Assembly (NCBI GenBank): GCA_965250105.1
Contig: OZ252290.1
Span: 2,356,001-2,420,000, forward strand
From: JBCBSK01 sp965250105
GTDB taxonomy: Bacteria; Pseudomonadota; Alphaproteobacteria; Rhizobiales; Tepidamorphaceae
Direction of reading: 5' to 3'
Length of the DNA: 64,000 nt
Both the position numbers and the translations under genes were made by a program. The notes beneath the pieces were generated by a model, which was not told the DNA's origin, did not search any database, and saw only the letters and a list, made by a program, of their open reading frames with translations. Position 1 is the stretch's first letter. Each line of letters begins with the position of its first letter. Positions 42,914-51,496 of this stretch are shown in pieces.

Positions 42914-43517
42914 CGGCAAGTGATCGCGTTGGAACGCAGCAACTGCGGATGGACCCGAACGCACTCCCGCCGGGCGCGACTTATATCCCGAGTTTCGTGA
43001 CGCCGGGCGCGGAAGCTTTGCTCGCCGCCGAGATCGACGCCGCACCCTGGATCACAGACCTCAAACGGCGGGTGCAGCACTATGGCTACCGTTACGACTA
43101 TCGCGCTCGCATTGTGACCGAGGACGCCTATCTCGGCCCGCTTCCGGACTGGCTGATGGGCCCGGCGCACAGTTGAAGGACGCAGGATGGTTCGAGAGGA
43201 TGCCAGATCAGGTCATCGTCAACGAATACGAACCGGGGCAAGGCATTGCGGCGCATGTCGATTGCGTTCCGTGCTTCTCCGGGACCATCGCCTCGCTGAG
43301 TCTGCTCTCTTCGTGCGCGATGCGCTTTCAGGCTCGGTCGAGCGGTGAGCAATTGACCAATGTCCTGGAGCCCCGGTCACTGCTGGTTCTTCAAGGACCG
43401 GCGCGCTTTGACTGGACCCATGCCATTCCGGCGCGCAAATCGGATGACGTCCATGGCCAGCGCGTGCCACGCGGACGCCGCCTGTCGCTGACCTTCAGAA
43501 ATGTCGTCGTCGCCTAG
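42910..43517 (+). pseudogene. AlkB-family 2-oxoglutarate/Fe(II) dioxygenase, frameshifted
   Basis: Two adjoining frames together make one AlkB protein. The first (from ATG 42910) reads I-P-S-F-V-T-P-G-A-E-A-L-L and ends at a TGA at 43174-43176 after M-G-P-A-H-S. The second continues Q-L-K-D-A-G-W-F and holds the iron ligands H-V-D (A-A-H-V-D-C-V-P), W-T-H and R-R-L-S-L-T-F-R. A single lost C near 43168-43172 (CACCAG to CACAG) restores the frame H-Q-L-K-D. AlkB proteins remove methyl groups from nucleic acids. It could also be a sequencing error. Confidence 0.8.
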
Positions 43518-43867
43518 CCGGCATGCCGATCACCTCGGCCGATGCTAGGTCTCTCCGATCGATCAGCGATTGGAGGTCAATTCGTCTCTCCATGTGGTCC
43601 CGGCCATCATAGCGCAATAGCGAAGACGTAACTGTCGTCATTGTCCAAAGCTGCGCGCCACCATTTCGCTTACGACCTTGTAAGCAGTGCTCATACCCTC
43701 CGCCCAGGCAGGTGGCGACGCGTGCCGTTGTATGGTCCGGCGCGCGCGTGACGCATTCCGCGTGTTGGGTGGCCCAATCAAGACACGGAAAGACGCCAGG
43801 TTCCAAGACATTGGAACACCCTGCGCCCGCTTCTGGCGCAGGTTGGTTCGGGTGTTGAAAGGCGCCC
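43518..43867. other. Non-coding stretch after the AlkB gene
   Basis: 350 bp with no supported gene. A minus-strand frame ending at 43495 encodes M-T-T-V-T-S-S-L-L-R-Y-D and 36 more residues but has no ribosome site or known relative. This is a boundary between accessory and ordinary genes. No repeat of the tRNA-Arg 3' end was seen here. Confidence 0.5.
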
Positions 43868-44974
43868 TCAACGCCCGAGGGCGGTCGACATTTCCGCGAT
43901 CAGGGTCGCGCAGAACTTTTCGAACCGCGGCCCGGGCTGCTGGCTCGCCAGGCGCTCGGCGAACGGATCGGGGGCGTCGATCGCGCTGCGGGCCAAGGTC
44001 GCGATGGCGGCATGGCCGCAAAACGGCACATGGACTTCCGAATAGCCGCCCTCGTGCACCAGGACCAGCCGGCCTTGGCACATCTCGTCGGCGACCTGCA
44101 TCATCAGCCGGGTCATCTCGGCGAAGGTGTTGCTACCGGCCAACATCCGGCCGAGCGGATCGGTCCCGGCCGCATCGAAGCCGCAGGCCACGACGATCGC
44201 ATCCGGCCGGAAGGCCGCCAGTTCCGGCATGATCAATTGCTCGACCGCCGCGATATAGGTGGCGTGGCCGGCGCCGGGTGGCAGCGGGATGTTCAGATTA
44301 TAGCCTTCGCCCGCGCCCGATCCGCGCGCCTCGAAATCGCCGGTGTCGCTGGGATAGTTGCGCTCCTGATGGATCGAGATCGTCAACACATCGGCCCGCT
44401 CATAATAGATCGCCTCGGTGCCGTTGCCGTGATGGACATCCCAGTCGAGCACCGCGACCCGGTCGGCCAGGCCGGCCGCCTTGGCGGCTTCGACGGCGAT
44501 GGCGATATTGTTCAGGAGACAGAACCCGTTGGGGAAATCCGGCAGGGCGTGATGGCCGGGCGGGCGCGACAGGGCATAGGCATTGTCGATCTCGCCTTTC
44601 AGCGTGGCGAAGAGCGCGGCCTTGGCGAGGCCCGCCGAGAGGCAGGCGATCTCATAGCCGCCGGGGCCGAACGGCGTGCGCAGGCCGAGCTCACCGCCGC
44701 CGGCGTCCGAGGCCTCGCGGAACGTGGTCAGATAGCTCCGTGGATGCACCCTGAGCAGGTCGGCCTCGTCGACCAGCGGGGCAGAACTCACCTTGAGTTC
44801 GGCCATCAGGCCGGTCACGTCCATCAGGTTCTTAAGTCGCCTTTTGGTCTCCGGCTTCTCCGGCAGGCCGGAGCCGGTCGGCGGCTGGATCAGGCCGCCC
44901 ACGGGCACGAGATCGGCGTAGTTGCCGCCTGAATGCCAAAAACACCGCTCATCCCAGAAAAAGCCGGTCGCCAT
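43868..44974 (-). CDS. Class II histone deacetylase-like amidohydrolase
   Basis: A 368-residue zinc amidohydrolase. S-R-P-P-G-H-H-A near 138-145 holds the catalytic histidines, and V-L-D-W-D-V-H-H-G-N-G-T near 175 the zinc Asp and His. In bacteria such proteins deacetylate acetylpolyamines or other small amides rather than histones, so the true substrate is open. It stands alone, 197 bp before the MFS gene on the same strand. Confidence 0.9.
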   Translation of the reverse strand: MATGFFWDERCFWHSGGNYADLVPVGGLIQPPTGSGLPEKPETKRRLKNLMDVTGLMAELKVSSAPLVDEADLLRVHPRSYLTTFREASDAGGGELGLRTPFGPGGYEIACLSAGLAKAALFATLKGEIDNAYALSRPPGHHALPDFPNGFCLLNNIAIAVEAAKAAGLADRVAVLDWDVHHGNGTEAIYYERADVLTISIHQERNYPSDTGDFEARGSGAGEGYNLNIPLPPGAGHATYIAAVEQLIMPELAAFRPDAIVVACGFDAAGTDPLGRMLAGSNTFAEMTRLMMQVADEMCQGRLVLVHEGGYSEVHVPFCGHAAIATLARSAIDAPDPFAERLASQQPGPRFEKFCATLIAEMSTALGR

Positions 44975-45171
44975 GATCGTTCAGCCCCCTTGCTTGCCCG
45001 TCTCCGCGACGGGCCGTGACGATGCAGCCTATACGCCGGCGGCCGAATACGGCGCTTCGGTAAAGCCACGCAGGATCGCCGAAGAGAGGGTGAGTCACCG
45101 TGCCCGGCCGGTTCGCGGAGATGGCGATGCGTGCATGGCGTGGGGTCGGGGCCGGTTCTTGCCCGGTTCGT

Positions 45172-46830
45172 TCACGAGCGTTGGTCGGCATGTCCCAGCG
45201 CTCCGATGTGCCGCAGGGCAAACGCCGCGAGAATGGCGAGCACCATCATGCCGATCGCGCTGGCGAGACCGGCGGCGTTGAAGCCCGATGTAAAGGCGTT
45301 TCGTGCGACATCGATCAGCCCCGGCGGCAGGTCGGGCGCGATGGCCGATGCCGCCCAAAGGCTGTCGCCGACACTGTCGCGCATGTCGTCGGAAAGCCTG
45401 TCTTGGACGCTTGCCTCTCCGGCGCGCGTGTCGCCGGCCTGTGGGCCTTCGGCCAAGGGACCGGGCATATGGTCGAGCATGATGCGCCGATAGACGGCGG
45501 TGGCGAGGCTGCCGAGAAGGGCGATGCCGATTGAGACGCCGAGATCCTGAACGGTCTCGGACATGGCCGAGGCCGATCCCGCCTTTTCGGGTGGCGCGGC
45601 GCCGATCACGAGATCGGTCCCGAGGGCTGCGATGACGCCATTGCCGAGATAGGCGAGGCTCAGGCCGGCGACGACCAGCGCGACGCCGGGGGCGCCCGGG
45701 CCGACCCAGGCGAGCATCAGATAGCCGGCGGCGGACAGGACGAGCGATCCGGCGACGACGAAGCCGGGCCGGATGAAGCGGGCAACGAGCGGCGCGCCAA
45801 CGCCGCCGGTGATCATGCCGAGCGCCGCCAAGCCCATCCAAAGGCCCGCGGCGAAAGGGGCATAGCCGGCCACGAGCTGGAGATATTGCGCGGTGAGCAG
45901 CATCGTCCCGCCGACCGCGACCAGCCCGACGAGCAGCACGATGAGCGCGGCGGAAAACGCCCTGTTGCCGAACAGGCTCATATCGATGAGCGGGTCGGAC
46001 AGCCTGTTCTGCCAATGCACGAAGACGACGGCGAAGAAAAGGCCCGCCGCGATCGCCGCAATGGCGCCGGGCGCGACGCCATATTTGGCGATCTGCTTTA
46101 TGCCATAGATCACCGGCAGCATGGCGGCGAGCGAGATCGCCACGCTGAGAAGATCGATCCGTCCGGCATTCGGCGCGCGATAGTCGGGCAGCAGAAAGGG
46201 CGCGAGCGGGAGCAATACGGCGACGGCGGGCACCGCGAGCAGGAAGGCGGCGCCCCACCACAAATGTTCCAGGAGATAGCCGCCGAGGACGGGGCCGAGC
46301 GCGTAGCCGACCCCGAAGATCGTCGCCCATATGCCGAAGGCCAAGGCGCGCTCGCGCGGATCGGCGAAGAGATTGCTGATCAGCGCCAGCGTCGAGGGCA
46401 TCAGCGTCGCCGCCGCCACGCCGAGGACCAAGCGCGCCGCGATCAGCATTTCGGCGGTGGTCGAAAAAGCGGCCAACGCCGAGGCGGCGGCGAATGACGC
46501 CGCCCCGATCATCAACAGCTTGCGCCGTCCGATCCGGTCGCCCAGCGTGCCCATGGTGATGAGGAAGCCGCCGAGCATGAAGCCGGAGGCATCCATGATC
46601 CAGAGCGCTTGGGTGCTGGTTGGCTTGAGGTCGGCCGCCAGCGCCGGCAGGGTCATGGGCAGGAAGGTCAGGTCGAGGCCGAGAAGCATGGTCGGCAGGG
46701 CCAGAAGCGCCAGGCCGAGCCAGGCGCGCATATCCGCCCTGGCGGGCTTGGCGGGCTTGGCGGGCAGCGGTGCCGCGTTCTCGGCCGCCGCTCCGGAAAC
46801 GGGAGCCTGTGTCTCGCATCGAACCGTCAT
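45172..46830 (-). CDS. MFS transporter, DHA2 multidrug type
   Basis: A 552-residue exporter with about 14 membrane segments. G-D-R-I-G-R-R-K-L-L near 84 is motif A and L-G-P-V-L-G-G-Y-L-L is part of motif C. The Ala/Pro-rich first 40 residues are extra. AAGGAGG lies 4 bases before the ATG at 46830, so I reject a start eight codons earlier. A divergent HTH regulator with paired operators lies across 136 bp. Quaternary ammonium or dye export is common in this group (SmvA/QacA-like), but the substrate is unknown. Confidence 0.9.
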   Translation of the reverse strand: MTVRCETQAPVSGAAAENAAPLPAKPAKPARADMRAWLGLALLALPTMLLGLDLTFLPMTLPALAADLKPTSTQALWIMDASGFMLGGFLITMGTLGDRIGRRKLLMIGAASFAAASALAAFSTTAEMLIAARLVLGVAAATLMPSTLALISNLFADPRERALAFGIWATIFGVGYALGPVLGGYLLEHLWWGAAFLLAVPAVAVLLPLAPFLLPDYRAPNAGRIDLLSVAISLAAMLPVIYGIKQIAKYGVAPGAIAAIAAGLFFAVVFVHWQNRLSDPLIDMSLFGNRAFSAALIVLLVGLVAVGGTMLLTAQYLQLVAGYAPFAAGLWMGLAALGMITGGVGAPLVARFIRPGFVVAGSLVLSAAGYLMLAWVGPGAPGVALVVAGLSLAYLGNGVIAALGTDLVIGAAPPEKAGSASAMSETVQDLGVSIGIALLGSLATAVYRRIMLDHMPGPLAEGPQAGDTRAGEASVQDRLSDDMRDSVGDSLWAASAIAPDLPPGLIDVARNAFTSGFNAAGLASAIGMMVLAILAAFALRHIGALGHADQRS

Positions 46831-46873
46831 GTCGCCTCCTTGTCGGAAGCGCACAGTCCGGTCAGAATATTGC

Positions 46874-46904
46874 TGTTACAATATAGGAAATTATCCTGTT
46901 ACAA
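46874..46904. promoter_or_regulatory. Paired TGTTACAA direct repeats (operator candidate)
   Basis: TGTTACAA occurs at 46874-46881 and 46897-46904, 23 bp apart (about two helical turns), with AGGA...TCCT inverted between them. They lie in the short gap between the MFS pump and its divergent regulator. Confidence 0.55.
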
Positions 46905-46966
46905 ATGGCGATGGTCTCAGTGCATCGCGACCTGGAGCACGAGATCGTCTGGAAGGAGCGACAGTC

Positions 46967-47758
46967 TTGTCCGGCCGCACCCTGGCGCGTACGCGAAGCG
47001 ATCTGTCGGACTTCGTGACGCGCCACCGAAAAAGGCTCAGCCCCGCCGATGTCGGCCTGCCGACCACGGGTGGCCGGCGCACGCCGGGCCTGCGGCGCGA
47101 GGAAGTGGCCGCCCTCGCCGGTGTCGGGCTCACCTGGTATACGTGGTTCGAGCAGGGCCGCGACATCCAGGTCTCGGAGAGTTTTCTCCTGAAGGTCGCG
47201 AAGGCTCTGAAACTCGACGATGCCGCCTGCGGCCATCTCTTCCTGCTGGCCCATCGTCGCCCGCCGCCGCCGGAAGCGCGCCCGTGGCCGAAGGTCGATC
47301 CGCTGATCCAGCAATTGCTGGACGATCTCGGCGCGCGGCCGGCCTATGTGTCCAATCTGCGCTGGGACGTGGTCGCCTGGAACGCGGCGGCCGACCGCCT
47401 GTTCGGCTTTTCGGGCCAAGCGCCGGAAGACCGCAACATTCTCCGCCTGGTCTTCGCCGATCCGGCGTGGCGGCCAAGGCTGCCGGCATGGCGGCAGGAT
47501 GCGTCGCGGCTGCTCGCGCAGTTCCGCTACGATCTCGCCGCGGCGCCGGACGATCCCGCCATGCGCGCGCTGATCGACGAACTCAAGAAGCTGTCGCCCG
47601 ATTTTCGGCGCTGGATGGCCCGGCCCGAGATGGAAAGCTATGGCTGGGGCGTCGGCGTCCTATGCGATACCGATGGCGCGCGCCGCGGCTTCGCCCACCG
47701 TATGCTGACGGTGGACGAGCACCGCCATCTCCGGATGATCGTCTATTTCGAGCGGTGA
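46967..47758 (+). CDS. HTH regulator with MmyB-like ligand domain
   Basis: A 263-residue XRE-type regulator. R-T-P-G-L-R-R-E-E-V-A-A-L-A-G-V-G-L-T-W is the DNA-binding start typical of this group, and the MmyB-like domain follows with W-D-V-V-A-W-N-A-A-A-D near 130. The only fitting start is TTG at 46967, 8 bases after GGAAGGAG. It is divergent from the MFS pump and likely controls it through the TGTTACAA repeats. A fatty-acid type ligand is suggested for MmyB domains but not shown here. Confidence 0.85.
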   Translation: MSGRTLARTRSDLSDFVTRHRKRLSPADVGLPTTGGRRTPGLRREEVAALAGVGLTWYTWFEQGRDIQVSESFLLKVAKALKLDDAACGHLFLLAHRRPPPPEARPWPKVDPLIQQLLDDLGARPAYVSNLRWDVVAWNAAADRLFGFSGQAPEDRNILRLVFADPAWRPRLPAWRQDASRLLAQFRYDLAAAPDDPAMRALIDELKKLSPDFRRWMARPEMESYGWGVGVLCDTDGARRGFAHRMLTVDEHRHLRMIVYFER

Positions 47759-47772
47759 GAAATTGCTTCTTT

Positions 47773-47796
47773 ACAAATTACTCGTATACAAGTAAT
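47773..47796 (+). promoter_or_regulatory. MarR operator upstream of marR
   Basis: ATTACTCGTATACAAGTAAT (47777-47796) is palindromic with one mismatched pair around GTATAC. It ends 8 bp before the marR ATG and covers a -10-like TATACA (with TTGCTT 16 bases upstream), so binding would block the gene. The longer run ACAAAT..CT.GTATACAAG.TAAT recurs at 51346-51370. Confidence 0.7.
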
Positions 47797-47804
47797 AGGC
47801 ATTC

Positions 47805-48239
47805 ATGGACACCATCCGGACATGTATCAGCTTTCTGGCGGGCGGGGCGGCCAAGTCCGTCGCCCGGCTCACGCGCGAGCGCCTGTCGCGCTTCGGCGTC
47901 ACTCCGATCCAGTTCGCCGTCCTGCAGACGGTCTTCGAGACCGAAGATGCCACCGCCAGCGAGGTCGGCGCGACGCTGTCGATCGACAGCGCCACCATCG
48001 TCGGCGTGATCGACCGTCTCGAAGCCATGGATCTGTTGCGGCGGGTGCGGGCGCCCGAGGACCGGCGCATTCACCGCCTCGTTCTCACCGGGACGGGCCG
48101 AGAGCGCCTGCCCGACATGCAGGCGGCGATGGACGCGCTCAACGCCGAGGTCGATGCCCGCCTCGGCGCGGCCGCCGGCGAGGTGCGCGAGAGCCTGTCG
48201 CGCCTCTCCGCGCTGACCGTCGAGACGCGGCAGTCATGA
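47805..48239 (+). CDS. MarR family transcriptional regulator
   Basis: A 144-residue winged-helix repressor. I-D-S-A-T-I-V-G-V-I-D-R-L-E is the recognition helix and D-R-R-I-H-R-L-V-L-T the wing, both standard. It heads an operon with overlapping starts (marR-DUF2000-maoC) and carries a palindrome at its own promoter, so it is probably autoregulated. The same sequence before the molybdopterin enzyme suggests a wider regulon. The ligand is unknown. Confidence 0.9.
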   Translation: MDTIRTCISFLAGGAAKSVARLTRERLSRFGVTPIQFAVLQTVFETEDATASEVGATLSIDSATIVGVIDRLEAMDLLRRVRAPEDRRIHRLVLTGTGRERLPDMQAAMDALNAEVDARLGAAAGEVRESLSRLSALTVETRQS

Positions 48240-48646
48240 TGTTCGACACCAAGATCGCGATCGTCGTGCGCGACGATCTGGAAGTCTGGCAGAAGCTCAA
48301 CGTCACCGCCTTCCTGATGAGCGGCATCGCCGCGACCCATCCGGAGATCATCGGCGACCCCTATCGCGACAAAGACGGGTGGTCCCATTGCGCGCTGTCG
48401 ATCCAGCCGGTCATCGTCTTGTCCGGCGCGGCCAATGTGCTGAAGAACGTCCGCAACCGGGCGCATGACCGCGGCGTCGAGACGGCGGTTTATATCGAGG
48501 AAATGTTCGCGACCGGGCATGACGCGGCCAATCGCGCGGTCTTCGCCGAACACGGGGCCGACGCGGAAAACACCGTCGGCATCGCGCTGAGAGCCGACAG
48601 GAAGACCGTCGACAAGATCACCAAGGGCGCGAGGATGCATGGCTAG
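48236..48646 (+). CDS. DUF2000 family protein
   Basis: A 136-residue protein. K-I-A-I-V-V-R-D-D-L-E-V-W-Q-K-L-N-V-T-A-F near the start is the DUF2000 signature and V-Y-I-E-E-M-F-A-T-G-H is a second one. No biochemical role is known; the family has a peptidyl-tRNA-hydrolase-like fold as I recall. ATG ATG starts (48236 or 48239) overlap the marR stop, and its end overlaps maoC by 8 bp, so translation is coupled. Confidence 0.85.
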   Translation: MMFDTKIAIVVRDDLEVWQKLNVTAFLMSGIAATHPEIIGDPYRDKDGWSHCALSIQPVIVLSGAANVLKNVRNRAHDRGVETAVYIEEMFATGHDAANRAVFAEHGADAENTVGIALRADRKTVDKITKGARMHG

Positions 48647-49079
48647 CGTGACGCCCGGCGCTGGCGGCCTTGCCGTCGGCGAGACCCTGACGACCCGATC
48701 GCTGCGGCTGACGGCGGACGACATCGTTGCCTTCGCGACGGACTATGATCCGCAGCCGATGCATCTCGAAGTGGCGGCGGCGAAGGCGTCGTTCTTCGGC
48801 GATCTCGTCGCCAGCGGCTGGCATGTCCTGTCGCTGACCATGCGGCTCGCGGTCGAGGCCCGACCGTTCGGCGACGGCCCGCTGATCGGGATGGGCGTGA
48901 ACGAGATCCGTTTCCTGCGCCCGGCCCCGCCCGGCATCGAGATCGCGGTGCGCCTGACGCTCGACGAGACCCGCGCGCGGAAGGCGGGCGGCCATTACGG
49001 CTTCGTCTCGGTCGAGACGATCGAGGTGGGCTCGGGCGAAACCCTGATACGCCAGAAATGGCGGATGCTCCTGATCTGA
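48639..49079 (+). CDS. MaoC family dehydratase
   Basis: A 146-residue hot-dog fold protein likely to hydrate or dehydrate an acyl-CoA or related enoyl compound. Y-D-P-Q-P-M-H-L-E near 40 carries the catalytic Asp and His (usual D-x-x-x-x-H), and S-G-W-H follows. L-G-x type substrate residues are not clear. It is the third gene of the MarR operon. Confidence 0.88.
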   Translation: MASVTPGAGGLAVGETLTTRSLRLTADDIVAFATDYDPQPMHLEVAAAKASFFGDLVASGWHVLSLTMRLAVEARPFGDGPLIGMGVNEIRFLRPAPPGIEIAVRLTLDETRARKAGGHYGFVSVETIEVGSGETLIRQKWRMLLI

Positions 49080-49138
49080 CGAGCGCTTGCCGCATGTCGG
49101 GACGGCCAGCTTAGCCAGCCCCGCGCGCCCATCCCGGT

Positions 49139-51292
49139 TTAGGCCGCCTTGAGCCGGCAGGGCAGGCCCTTGAGATGAGGGATGCCCTGTTCGCGGTCGA
49201 GATTGTCGTCGTCATCGGGGCAGATCTGGGCGTCGGCATGGGCCCAGGCGCCGCACAGATCGTCCGATGCGGGCTTCTCCGGTAGCCACCAGCCATGCGG
49301 CACGCGGACAAGCCCCGCCGGCAGGTCGTCGCGGATCTTAACGCGCAGGCGCACGGAGCCTTGCGGCGTCTCGACCCGTGCCCAGTCGCCGGCCTGAAGG
49401 CCCGCCGCCTCGGCATCTGCCGCCGTCACGAAGGCCTCGGGCTCGGGGGCCTTTTCGCGCAAGGCCGTGATATGCCGGTGCCCCGTCTGGAAGAAAGGAT
49501 CGTCCCTGAGGCCGAAAAACAGAGTCAGCGGATAGTCGGCCGGCGGGGGCGGCGCGTCGCGCCAATAAGGCAGGGGATCGAAGCCGAGCCCGTCGAGCAC
49601 GCTCGAGGCGAGTTCCACCTTGCCGGATGGCGTGGCGAAGCCGGTCTCTTCATATTTGCGGAAGCGCGGTGGTGCCATGTGATAGGGGTGCCGTTCGGCG
49701 AATTCCTCGAAGGACAGCCCGAGCGCGGCGACGCGGAAATCGAGCACGTCTTCGTTCGTGCGCCATGGGAAATGGTCTTCGAACCCCATGCGCCGCGCCA
49801 GTTCGCGCCAGAAATCGTAGACCGGGCGGCATTCGCCGGGCGGCTCGACCGCCTTCTGGCTGGGCCTTTGGATCGCCGTCCAGCCGAACCCGTCGGACAG
49901 GCAGTTCCGTTCGGTCCAGGCATCGCCCGGCAGGACATAGTCGCCAAGCTGCGCCGTCGGCGTTTTCATATGGTCCATCGCCACGACCAGGTCCTGGTTG
50001 AGGATCGCGCGATGGATCAGCCGCATATTGGCGAAGCTCATCAGCGTGTTGTTGCCGAGATTGAAGAAGGCCTTGACGGGATAGGGCACGCCGTCGGCCA
50101 TCGCCCGGAAGGTGGCGGACGGGTTGGCCATGTAGCTGCCGGAAATGAGGTTCGCGTGGTCGCGGCCCCAGACCCGCCTTGTCGGTTCGCGCAGCGCTGC
50201 CGTACCGCGATAGGTGAAGGCCGGGTGAGTATCGCTTCCGAGCTGCTTGGCGCGTTGCGCTTCCGGCAGCGCCTCATGCAGTTCGAGCTCCGTTTCCGAC
50301 ACGATCTCCGGATGGAAGCCGTGCAGGACCTCCCCGCCGGGCACGTCGAGCGCGCCGGTCAGGGCGCGCAAGGCGCAGTGCAGGCGGATCGCCGAAGTCG
50401 AATTGCGCTGCTGGTCGGTGATCGGCGTCCAGGGGATGACGCCCGGCGTGTTCGTCGCATAGATCCGCGCCGCCGCGGCGATCAGGTCTGGGTCGACGCC
50501 GGTTATCGCGCTGACGCGGTCGAGCGGAAACTCATCGACCCGCGCGCGGAACGCGTCGAAGCCGACCGTCCAGCGCGCGACGAACGCCTTGTCGTAGAGC
50601 CCCTCGTCGAGGATCACCTTGAGCCAGCCGAAACACATCGCCGCATCCGTCCCCGGCTTGAGCGGCAGCCAGATGTCGGCGAGCTCGGCATTCTCGGACC
50701 GGCGCGGATCGAGCACGATCAGCTTGGCGCCCTTCTGCTGCGCCCGGCGGATCGCGTTATAGACCGGTGTCCAGGAATGCTTGCGCGGATTGTGCCCGAA
50801 CAGCGCGATACAGCGGGTATTGGGATAGTCGGGATAGGGGAACCAGCCATAGACCATGCGGTTGATCGCGGCGGTGTTGCCCGCGCACAGCGCCACGCCC
50901 GATATCCAGTTGGGCGATCCGAGCAGGTTCATGAAGCGCCGGCCGGCGCCGTTCTCGGTCTGGGTGTTCCACTGGCTCGTGGCCACGGCCAGGGCTTCCG
51001 GCCCATGGCGGTCGACGACCTTCTGTAGCCGCTCGGCGATCTCGTCGAGGGCCGTGTCCCAGGACACTCGCTGCCACGCGCCCGACCCGCGCGCGCCCTT
51101 GCGGCGCAAGGGGTGGATGACCCGGTCGGGATGGCTGAAGCCCGCCGGCGCATGGACCCCCTTCATGCAGATGTTGGCCCGGAGCGGGCGCGTATCGGTG
51201 GCGCGCACGCGCCGCACCGCGCCGTCTTCGACATCGACCAGAACCTGGCAATAGATGTCGCAGGATGAGCACAGGGCACGTCTCGTGGTCAT
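49139..51292 (-). CDS. Molybdopterin oxidoreductase (DMSO reductase family)
   Basis: A 717-residue molybdenum enzyme. The [4Fe-4S] ligands are C-S-S-C-D-I-Y-C near the start and C-M-K-G near 43. G-V-A-L-C-A-G-N-T near 120 may provide the metal ligand Cys, and G-D-Y-V-L-P-G-D-A-W-T-E-R is the conserved late block. There is no Tat signal, so it is cytoplasmic. Partner subunits and substrate are not visible. A sequence like the MarR operator lies 54 bp before the ATG at 51292. The frame is open further upstream (TTG at 51430), but the Fe-S motif fixes the start. Confidence 0.88.
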   Translation of the reverse strand: MTTRRALCSSCDIYCQVLVDVEDGAVRRVRATDTRPLRANICMKGVHAPAGFSHPDRVIHPLRRKGARGSGAWQRVSWDTALDEIAERLQKVVDRHGPEALAVATSQWNTQTENGAGRRFMNLLGSPNWISGVALCAGNTAAINRMVYGWFPYPDYPNTRCIALFGHNPRKHSWTPVYNAIRRAQQKGAKLIVLDPRRSENAELADIWLPLKPGTDAAMCFGWLKVILDEGLYDKAFVARWTVGFDAFRARVDEFPLDRVSAITGVDPDLIAAAARIYATNTPGVIPWTPITDQQRNSTSAIRLHCALRALTGALDVPGGEVLHGFHPEIVSETELELHEALPEAQRAKQLGSDTHPAFTYRGTAALREPTRRVWGRDHANLISGSYMANPSATFRAMADGVPYPVKAFFNLGNNTLMSFANMRLIHRAILNQDLVVAMDHMKTPTAQLGDYVLPGDAWTERNCLSDGFGWTAIQRPSQKAVEPPGECRPVYDFWRELARRMGFEDHFPWRTNEDVLDFRVAALGLSFEEFAERHPYHMAPPRFRKYEETGFATPSGKVELASSVLDGLGFDPLPYWRDAPPPPADYPLTLFFGLRDDPFFQTGHRHITALREKAPEPEAFVTAADAEAAGLQAGDWARVETPQGSVRLRVKIRDDLPAGLVRVPHGWWLPEKPASDDLCGAWAHADAQICPDDDDNLDREQGIPHLKGLPCRLKAA

Positions 51293-51345
51293 GTCGCAGG
51301 CTCCGGAGAAGACTGGGATGTCGGTTGTGGTCTTGATACTGGCAC

Positions 51346-51370
51346 ACAAATCGCTGGTATACAAGGTAAT
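51346..51370 (+). promoter_or_regulatory. Second copy of the MarR-type operator
   Basis: Aligned with 47773-47796 it matches ACAAAT, CT, GTATACAAG and TAAT (21 of 24 bases, one extra G). It lies 54-78 bp before the molybdoenzyme start and 127 bp before the CapD-like gene on the other strand, so either could be the target. Confidence 0.6.
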
Positions 51371-51496
51371 TGCGATGCCTATGCGATTGCTGAGTGGGGG
51401 GCAGGGCGCCGCGCGGCCGGCCAGGGGCAATAGCTGTTTGTTTCCGTGAAATGTGCTATTCCCCTGCCTCTTGGGGGCAATCCTGTCGGGGATGTC

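Noticed and set aside
43495..43806. 103-residue minus-strand ORF between AlkB and the deacetylase gene
   Set aside because: No ribosome site or recognisable motif; it overlaps the AlkB gene end in antisense.
30541..43867. Second copy of the tRNA-Arg 3' end as an attachment repeat
   Set aside because: By eye I found no match to the T-arm and acceptor sequence downstream; a short or mutated repeat could have been missed.
46331..46966. N-terminal extension of the MmyB-like regulator
   Set aside because: It runs antisense into the MFS gene; the TTG at 46967 with a strong ribosome site gives the family start.
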